The notes beneath the pieces were generated by a model. That model was not told the origin of the DNA. It was given only the letters and a program-made list of their open reading frames with translations, and did not search any database. Positions 58,281-64,000 of a stretch of 64,000 bases of DNA are shown piece by piece. The translations under genes and the position numbers were made by a program. Origin of the DNA: Flavobacterium glycines. GTDB taxonomy: Bacteria; Bacteroidota; Bacteroidia; Flavobacteriales; Flavobacteriaceae. Every line of letters starts with the position of its first letter. Position 1 is the stretch's first letter. Location of the stretch: the NCBI RefSeq assembly GCF_900100165.1, contig NZ_FNEO01000002.1:124001-188000 (forward strand), read 5' to 3'.

Positions 58281-60248
58281 TTATTTTTTCAATTTTGAAG
58301 TTCCTTCCTCTAGCCATTTGTGAAAAGTAGCTACATCAGGCGTGTAACCTACAGGCTCTATAAGATTATTTTCTTCATGATCCATTAATACATAAAATGG
58401 CTGAGAATTGGCTTTGTATTTTAAAGTCTGTAATTCGCTCCATTTCTGACCAATATATTTCAACTTCTTACCCGGTTGTAATTTGGATTCTGTAATTTCA
58501 TTTGCTTCTAATGGACGTTTGTCATCAACATATAACGAAATCAATACCACATCGTTTTTAAGAATTTTCAGAATTTCCGGTTTCGGCCAAACATTTTGCT
58601 CCATTTTTCTACAATTCACGCAGGCCCAACCTGTAAAATCAAGCATAACAGGCTTTCCTGTTTTTTTGGCATAAGCCAAACCTTTATCATAATCATTAAA
58701 AGCAATGATGTCGTGAGGTGCTAATAAATGAGCTCCTTCCGGTAATTCGGTTTCAGCAGTACTGCCTCCACCCGCTTTTGTATAACCTACTCCATAAGGT
58801 GATTCACTATATTCCTGTGGAGGTGGAAAAGCACTAATTAAGTTCAAAGGCGCTCCCCACAGTCCAGGAATCATATAAATCGTGAAGGATAAAACGATTA
58901 AACCTAACCCTAATCGCCCTACAGAAATATGCGTTAAAGGAGAATCGTGAGGCAATTGTATTTTTCCAAAAAGATAAAAGGCTAAAGTTCCAAATATTGC
59001 AATCCAAATTGCCAGAAATACTTCTCTCTCCAATAAATGCATTTGCAATACCAAATCAGCCTGAGATAAAAATTTAAAAGCCAATGCTAATTCTAAAAAT
59101 CCTAACACCACTTTCACGGTATTTAGCCATCCTCCTGATTTTGGTAAAGAATTCAGCCAACCCGGGAAAGCCGCAAAAAAAGCAAATGGTAAGGCAATAG
59201 CGATTGAAAATCCTAACATTCCGATAATTGGTGCTAAACCTCCTTTAGAAGCTGCTTCTACTAATAAAGTTCCAACAATTGGTCCTGTACAGGAAAAAGA
59301 AACAATTGCCAAGGCTAATGCCATAAAAAAGATACCTGCCATACCTCCTCTGTCTGCCTGCGAATCGACTGTATTAGCCCAGGAATTGGGCAACACAATT
59401 TCAAAAGCACCCAAAAAGGATATTGCAAATACCACTAACAAAATAAAGAAAATGATATTAAACCAAACATTCGTAGCCAAAGCATTTAAAGCATCTGCCC
59501 CAAAAATAGCCGTTACAGCCGTTCCTAGAAGCACATAAATCAATATGATGGAAATTCCATAAACAATTGCATTTCTAATACCAACCGCTTTGTTTTTACT
59601 TTGTTTAGTAAAAAAACTCACTGTCATAGGGATCATAGGAAACACACATGGCGTTAACAATGCGGCGAAACCGGATAAAAAGGCAATAAAAAAAATAGAC
59701 CAAATTCCTTGTTTTGAATCGGCATCTTTAGTTTTTATATCTTTAACTTCTGCAACTTTTTCAGCACCACCGGCAACTTTTTCTTTAACCGTAGTTGCTG
59801 CTGTAATATCAAAAGATAATTCAACTTCTTTTGCCGGTAAACCTTTCACAGCATTAGCTGCGACATATTCAACATAAGTTTGGATGGATGTTACTTTACC
59901 CGAAACTTCTATTCTTTGTTTAAAAACGGCTTCATTCTCAAAAGACGTCAATGCTAATTTAAAGAATGCATCTTCGTTTTTTTTCCCTCCTTCTTCTAAA
60001 GTATTTCCTATAATTTTAAAATTTCCGGCACTGTCATCATAGGTAAAAGTGGTAGCTGTAGGTCCTCCCTCAGGAACATCCTGCGAATAAATATGCCAAC
60101 CGGAATCAATGGTAGCTTTTGATACCAAATCATATTCCGTAGCCGAAATCTTTTCTACCGATGTAGTCCATTTAACCGGATCAGGATTTTGAGTATGTCC
60201 CGCAGTTACTAAAAATAATCCTGCTAATACATAAAGGAACTTTTTCAT
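58281..60248 (-). CDS. dsbD: Thiol:disulfide interchange protein DsbD, with a redox-dead alpha domain
   Basis: This 655-residue membrane protein passes electrons from cytoplasmic thioredoxin to periplasmic proteins. It has a signal peptide (to GHTQ), an alpha-like domain (20-150), the CcdA-like eight-helix beta domain (about 180-470, [15 protein letters not shown] and [13 protein letters not shown] hold its cysteines) and a thioredoxin-like gamma domain with WACVNC (C543, C546). In the alpha-like domain the two cysteines are replaced by A131 and G136, where the neighbouring stand-alone paralogue has C130 and C135. The two genes are 9 nt apart and co-transcribed. Its 3' end faces ccsBA, another cytochrome c maturation gene. 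Confidence 0.93.
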   Translation of the reverse strand: MKKFLYVLAGLFLVTAGHTQNPDPVKWTTSVEKISATEYDLVSKATIDSGWHIYSQDVPEGGPTATTFTYDDSAGNFKIIGNTLEEGGKKNEDAFFKLALTSFENEAVFKQRIEVSGKVTSIQTYVEYVAANAVKGLPAKEVELSFDITAATTVKEKVAGGAEKVAEVKDIKTKDADSKQGIWSIFFIAFLSGFAALLTPCVFPMIPMTVSFFTKQSKNKAVGIRNAIVYGISIILIYVLLGTAVTAIFGADALNALATNVWFNIIFFILLVVFAISFLGAFEIVLPNSWANTVDSQADRGGMAGIFFMALALAIVSFSCTGPIVGTLLVEAASKGGLAPIIGMLGFSIAIALPFAFFAAFPGWLNSLPKSGGWLNTVKVVLGFLELALAFKFLSQADLVLQMHLLEREVFLAIWIAIFGTLAFYLFGKIQLPHDSPLTHISVGRLGLGLIVLSFTIYMIPGLWGAPLNLISAFPPPQEYSESPYGVGYTKAGGGSTAETELPEGAHLLAPHDIIAFNDYDKGLAYAKKTGKPVMLDFTGWACVNCRKMEQNVWPKPEILKILKNDVVLISLYVDDKRPLEANEITESKLQPGKKLKYIGQKWSELQTLKYKANSQPFYVLMDHEENNLIEPVGYTPDVATFHKWLEEGTSKLKK

Positions 60249-60257
60249 TGATGTTTG

Positions 60258-60704
60258 CTATTTTATAGTGAATTCCAAATCTTGTTCGGTAGGTGGTAAA
60301 CATCTACTGTTGTCACACACCATAAATTCAACTGTTCCTTTAATTTTTAATGGAGCTTTTCCTTTTAATTTGATTCGTTGTTTGAAATTAGCTTTGTTTT
60401 CAAAATACTTAATTTGCATTTCAAAAATCGGATCATGAACTGTATGTCCTTTTTCTTCTACAGTATTTCCTTTTTTAAGATATTTTGAGTTACCTGTAAA
60501 AACAAACTTTGTTGGTTGCGGTCCGTTTTCCGGTATATTTTGCGAATACAAATGCCAGCCCGGTTTAATGGTTGCTGTAGCCACTAATTCATATTCAGTA
60601 GCCGAAATTTTAGTAACTGATGTAGACCATTTTACAGGTTTTAACACCTGAGCTTGCCCAATAAAGGCAATCATAAGAGCAAAAAATAATAGTATTTTTT
60701 TCAT
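60258..60704 (-). CDS. Stand-alone DsbD alpha-domain protein (periplasmic disulfide reductase domain)
   Basis: The 148-residue exported protein (signal peptide to GQAQ) matches the N-terminal domain of the DsbD encoded next to it almost end to end ([42 protein letters not shown]). It keeps the redox pair in VCDNSRCLPP (C130, C135). It therefore probably takes over the electron hand-off that the fused domain has lost. It is the first gene of the pair, so both are made together. Confidence 0.9.
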   Translation of the reverse strand: MKKILLFFALMIAFIGQAQVLKPVKWSTSVTKISATEYELVATATIKPGWHLYSQNIPENGPQPTKFVFTGNSKYLKKGNTVEEKGHTVHDPIFEMQIKYFENKANFKQRIKLKGKAPLKIKGTVEFMVCDNSRCLPPTEQDLEFTIK

Positions 60705-61246
60705 TTGTTATAATTAAGATTGTTTGTTTTTAATTTAATTCTTTTTAGGATATCCAATTTTGCTAGAATCTATCCATTAATAATGCCATTTACAGTTTTT
60801 GACCATTCTTTTTTTCTATAGTAATTCATTTGACCATTTTGACAACTGAAACCAATAAAAAAACAGTTAAAAGTTAAATCATCTATTAAAAATGGTACTT
60901 CAAAAAGCAATATTCGATTGACAGAAACCAGACAAATAGTATCATTGCTCAAAAATAAGCTTTTTTAAAATATTTTACCACAGAGCACAAAACCTAAAAG
61001 ATCTTTCATTTTTCACTTAAATTCAAGATCACACACCTAATAATTGCTATTTTAGTACTTAAACAAAATAGTGCAACTTTCAGATACTAAAGGAGATGTA
61101 ATAATTTCAAAATAAATCATTTGAAACGATTAAATTACCAAAATTAGCTAAGATAATTTTCCCAAAAAAAACCTAAATTTTTTAAAGTTAGTTTCCTGAT
61201 ATCAATCCAATCCGCTACTTAATATTTTTTTGTTAATTTTACCCTT
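60705..61246. other. 542-nt divergent intergenic region without a gene
   Basis: It lies between the DsbD alpha-domain gene and the DUF2520 gene. A 60-codon minus-strand frame at 60770-60952 shows no recognisable protein features. ACCACAGAGCACAAAA near 60970 resembles an intergenic word repeat. No convincing -7/-33 pair, hairpin or RNA gene was seen. Confidence 0.5.
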
Positions 61247-62020
61247 ATGATTAAAGTAAGTATTATTGGTTCGGGAAATGTTGCACAACACCTCATCACT
61301 ACATTTCAAAATCTTGAAAAATCGATAAACAAAATCGAATTGGTTCAGGCATTTGCCAGAAAAAAAGAAAGTCTCAGCCATTTACTCCCTCAGGAAAAAA
61401 TCACGGATGATTTGAATACTTTAGCAGAGGCCGATTTGTATATTATTTCGATTTCTGATGATGCCATTGCCACCGTTTCTGATGCACTTCCGTTTAAAAA
61501 CCGTTTGGTCGTTCATACTTCGGGAAGCACACCATTTACTATTTTAAACGATAATAATCGTAAAGGTGTTTTTTATCCTTTACAAACTTTTACGAAAGGA
61601 AAACCTGTTGATTTCAAAACAATTCCTCTTTGTTTAGAAGCCGAAAATCCAAGTGATTATCAAATACTCGATAAAGTTGCTAAAGCCATTTCGGACAAGG
61701 TTTATGCCATCAACTCCGAACAACGAAAAGCTTTGCATGTAGCAGCAGTTTTTGTAAATAATTTTACCAATCACCTCTATTCCATTGGAAACGATATTTG
61801 CCTGGAGAATCAAATCCCTTTTGATATTTTAAAACCTTTAATGGAAGAAACACTTCAAAAATTGCAAAGCCTTTCACCTAAAGAAGCACAAACAGGCCCT
61901 GCAATTCGTCAGGATCAAAAAACAATTGCAGCGCACGAAGCCTTTTTAAAAAATGAAAATCAATTAAAAATATATAAAACCCTAACACAATCTATACAAG
62001 AGAATGGCAAAAAGTTATAA
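61247..62020 (+). CDS. Rossmann-fold DUF2520 protein
   Basis: The 257-residue protein has an N-terminal NAD(P)-binding fold with GSGNVAQHL (about 8-16) and VVHTSGSTP (about 88-96), and a C-terminal helical DUF2520 domain (about 130-255, AAVFVNNFTNHLYSIG, GPAIRQD). Members look like ketopantoate or pyrroline carboxylate reductases, but no reaction is established that I know of. It overlaps the next gene by 17 nt, and the same order with a KdsC-like phosphatase, a prenyltransferase and Maf suggests one operon. Confidence 0.9.
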   Translation: MIKVSIIGSGNVAQHLITTFQNLEKSINKIELVQAFARKKESLSHLLPQEKITDDLNTLAEADLYIISISDDAIATVSDALPFKNRLVVHTSGSTPFTILNDNNRKGVFYPLQTFTKGKPVDFKTIPLCLEAENPSDYQILDKVAKAISDKVYAINSEQRKALHVAAVFVNNFTNHLYSIGNDICLENQIPFDILKPLMEETLQKLQSLSPKEAQTGPAIRQDQKTIAAHEAFLKNENQLKIYKTLTQSIQENGKKL

Positions 62021-62531
62021 AGAAATAATGAATGACATCACAACCTTTATTTTTGATGTCGATGGAGTACTTACTGATGGTTCTGTATTTGTAAACAATG
62101 AAGGTGAAATGCTCAGAACCATGAATATCCGCGACGGTTATGCTTTGAAAGCTGCTGTAGAAAACGGATACAATGTTTGCATTATTTCAGGAGGAAGTAA
62201 TGAAGGTGTTCGGGTGCGTTTGCGCAATTTAGGAATTACAGAAATCCATTTAGGAACACCGGATAAGGTGGAAACTTTTGACGAATACATTGAAAAACAC
62301 CAAATCAAACAGGAGAATATTTTATACATGGGCGACGATATTCCGGATTATCATGTGATGAAATTAGTAGCATTACCAAGCTGTCCTCAGGATGCCTGTC
62401 CGGAAATCAAAGGAATTTCAAAATACATTTCGCATAAAAACGGAGGTCAGGGTGCCGTACGTGACGTTATCGAACAGGTGATGAAAGTTCAGGGGAAATG
62501 GATGAGAAGTTTTGACGGAAAACACGATTAG
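62004..62531 (+). CDS. kdsC: KdsC-like HAD phosphatase (3-deoxy-D-manno-octulosonate 8-phosphate phosphatase family)
   Basis: The 175-residue HAD enzyme removes the 8-phosphate from Kdo-8-P in lipid A core synthesis (family knowledge). It has FDVDGVLTDG (nucleophile D18, acid D20), IISGG, and the late GDDIPDYHVM loop. There is no cap domain, as expected for the tetrameric KdsC type. The start is placed 17 nt inside the previous gene; ATG at 62028 (MNDITTF) would avoid the overlap but removes residues that appear to belong to the protein. Confidence 0.9.
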   Translation: MAKSYKEIMNDITTFIFDVDGVLTDGSVFVNNEGEMLRTMNIRDGYALKAAVENGYNVCIISGGSNEGVRVRLRNLGITEIHLGTPDKVETFDEYIEKHQIKQENILYMGDDIPDYHVMKLVALPSCPQDACPEIKGISKYISHKNGGQGAVRDVIEQVMKVQGKWMRSFDGKHD

Positions 62532-62534
62532 ATA

Positions 62535-62642
62535 GTTGATTTCAGAATTTAGATTTTAGAATTTAGATTGTAAAATAAAAGTTGATTTTTCAACTAACAA
62601 CCAACAACGGACAACTCATAACCCATAACTCATAACTCAAGA
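62535..62642. repeat. Word-repeat region between kdsC-like and UbiA-family genes
   Basis: GATTTCAGAATTTAGATTTT and TAGAATTTAGATTG are followed by AACTCATAACCCATAACTCA at 62612. The first family is shared with 49576-49630, the second with 47344-47370. The stretch reaches to the next ATG. Confidence 0.55.
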
Positions 62643-63572
62643 ATGAACTTCCTGAATCTCATCCGCTACCAAAACCTATTAATGCTTGCTTTCATGCAGC
62701 TTATTTTCAGGTATGGTTTTTTAAAATTACAAAAAAACGATTTGGCACTGGCTGACTGGCAATACGCTCTATTGGTTTTAAGTACTGTTTTAATAGCTGC
62801 TGCCGGTTATGTTATTAATGATATTTTTGATCAGGCTACCGATTTAGAAAACAAACCCGACAGAGTCATTGTTGGTAAAACTATTTCTGAAGCTACAGCT
62901 TATAATAGCTATGCTTTTTTAAATGTTAGCGGAGTTGCGATTGGCTTTTATTTAGCAAATGTGATTATGAGACCTAATTTTGCGGCAATTTTTGTTTTCA
63001 CAGCAGCAACCTTATATATCTATGCCACAAGTTTAAAACAAATGATGCTTATTGGTAATATTGTTGTGGCTTTATTATTAGCAGTAAGCGTACTTATTAT
63101 AGGGGTTTTTGATATTTTCCCGGCAACCAATTCTGGAAACCAGGAAATAATGGGAAGTTTATTTTCAATACTTTTGGACTACGCCATTTTTGCTTTCATG
63201 ATTAATTTGCTTCGCGAAATAGTGAAAGATTTAGAAGACTTAAAAGGAGATTACAAAGTAGGCATGCGTACCTTAGCTGTAATTTTAGGAGTTCAAAAAA
63301 CAACAAAACTTCTTTTTGTATTGAGTTTTTCCCCTATCCTGGCACTTTTATTTTATACCAATAATTATCTCATTCCTAATCATTTAATTGTAGCAGCCAT
63401 TTACAGTTTACTTTTTGTTTTAGGTCCTCTAATTTATTTTAGTATCAAAATTTGGAGTGCCACTTCAAAAACTGACTTTTCTATTTTGAGCAAAGTTCTC
63501 AAATGGATTCTATTTTTCGGAATTTTATCCATTCTAATTATCTCTTTAAATATAAAACACAATGCTTCGTAA
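62643..63572 (+). CDS. UbiA family prenyltransferase
   Basis: This 309-residue inner membrane enzyme transfers a polyprenyl group to an acceptor. Eight to nine membrane helices are visible. The first diphosphate-binding motif is NDIFDQATD (N59, D60, D63, D67) and the second is DLEDLKGDYKVG (about 199-210). In Bacteroidota this branch is often named geranylgeranylglycerol-phosphate geranylgeranyltransferase; the acceptor is not certain from sequence. It overlaps the maf start by 11 nt. Confidence 0.92.
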   Translation: MNFLNLIRYQNLLMLAFMQLIFRYGFLKLQKNDLALADWQYALLVLSTVLIAAAGYVINDIFDQATDLENKPDRVIVGKTISEATAYNSYAFLNVSGVAIGFYLANVIMRPNFAAIFVFTAATLYIYATSLKQMMLIGNIVVALLLAVSVLIIGVFDIFPATNSGNQEIMGSLFSILLDYAIFAFMINLLREIVKDLEDLKGDYKVGMRTLAVILGVQKTTKLLFVLSFSPILALLFYTNNYLIPNHLIVAAIYSLLFVLGPLIYFSIKIWSATSKTDFSILSKVLKWILFFGILSILIISLNIKHNAS

Positions 63573-64000
63573 TAAACTTAAAAAATACCAAATCATTTTA
63601 GCTTCAGGTTCGCCACGAAGACAACAATTTTTCAAAGATTTGGATTTGGATTTCGAAATTCGCTTAAAAGAAATTGAAGAAGTTTTTCCTCCTGAATTGA
63701 AAAGAGAAGCGATTACCAATTATTTAGCCGAACTAAAAGCCGCAGCTTTTGAAGGTGAACTAAAAGACAACGAAATATTAGTCACAAGTGATACTTTGGT
63801 TTGGCATAATGAAAAAGCATTAGGAAAACCAAAAGACAAGCAAGAGGCATTTAAAATATTAAAATCATTATCGAATGCTACTCATGAGGTAATTACATCG
63901 GTTTGTTTTAAAACCAACACAAAAACAGATGTTCTATTTGAAATTACCAAAGTTACTTTTAATGAATTAAGTGATGATGCAATTGAATATTACATCGAAA
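63562..64000 (+). CDS. maf: Maf family nucleotide pyrophosphatase, cut by window edge
   Basis: 146 codons are visible before the right edge. ILASGSPRRQQFF (about 11-23) is the Maf nucleotide-binding signature, and TSDTLVWHNEKALGKPKD (about 75-92) holds the catalytic Asp region. The enzyme hydrolyses non-canonical or pyrimidine nucleoside triphosphates to the monophosphate. The start overlaps the end of the prenyltransferase by 11 nt, so the two are translationally linked. About 45 residues are missing. Confidence 0.95.
   Translation, partial: MLRNKLKKYQIILASGSPRRQQFFKDLDLDFEIRLKEIEEVFPPELKREAITNYLAELKAAAFEGELKDNEILVTSDTLVWHNEKALGKPKDKQEAFKILKSLSNATHEVITSVCFKTNTKTDVLFEITKVTFNELSDDAIEYYIE

Noticed and set aside
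60770..60952. 60-codon minus-strand ORF in the gap upstream of the DsbD alpha-domain gene
   Set aside because: No recognisable features, no promoter box nearby and typical AT-rich intergenic composition.

Overview
The window looks like chromosomal DNA of a Flavobacterium-type bacterium (phylum Bacteroidota). The pointers are AT-rich DNA, SusC/SusD pairs, a hybrid two-component regulator, TAnnTTTG-type promoter boxes, and housekeeping genes in forms typical of that group: fused CcsBA, a DsbD with an extra alpha domain, and prfB with a programmed frameshift.

Region 1 (1-27.2 kb) is a pectin utilisation locus. On the minus strand, from the regulator outward, it holds a hybrid sensor/AraC regulator, a small unexplained ORF, a lipoprotein, SusC, SusD, a beta-helix surface lipoprotein, a GH43, a GH28 polygalacturonase and a giant pectin methylesterase-pectate lyase fusion that runs off the left edge. 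A GH3 glycosidase diverges from the regulator, and a sodium/sugar symporter lies beyond it. Together these would demethylate and cut homogalacturonan outside the cell, import oligomers through SusCD and finish digestion in the periplasm. Two sequence signals tie the locus together: a 16-nt leader motif before two ATGs, and a TAGCRATTT motif in both promoter regions.

Region 2 (27.4-36.8 kb) is a redox/aldehyde island: alcohol dehydrogenase, cupin-carboxymuconolactone decarboxylase fusion, MdaB-like quinone reductase, three aldo/keto reductases (one with a Tat signal), two NTF2-like proteins and two related AraC regulators. A 42-bp element with internal 21-bp-spaced repeats occurs upstream of the cupin gene and in front of the divergent AraC gene, so the island is probably one regulon.

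Region 3 (36.8-43.5 kb) holds FAH-family hydrolase and SDR genes (last steps of non-phosphorylated L-fucose/L-rhamnose breakdown), a divergent AraC regulator, and a TonB receptor paired with a GH39 enzyme without SusD.

Region 4 (43.6-64 kb) is mostly housekeeping: cysteine synthase-like enzyme, oligopeptidase B, YbaB, threonine aldolase, RF2, pentapeptide protein, a DUF4062/TIR-like protein, small envelope proteins, an alpha/beta hydrolase, CcsBA, DsbD plus a free alpha domain, a DUF2520 protein, KdsC-like phosphatase, UbiA-family prenyltransferase and a Maf protein cut by the right edge. A truncated IS3-type end lies between ccsBA and dsbD. I saw no rRNA, tRNA or CRISPR array.
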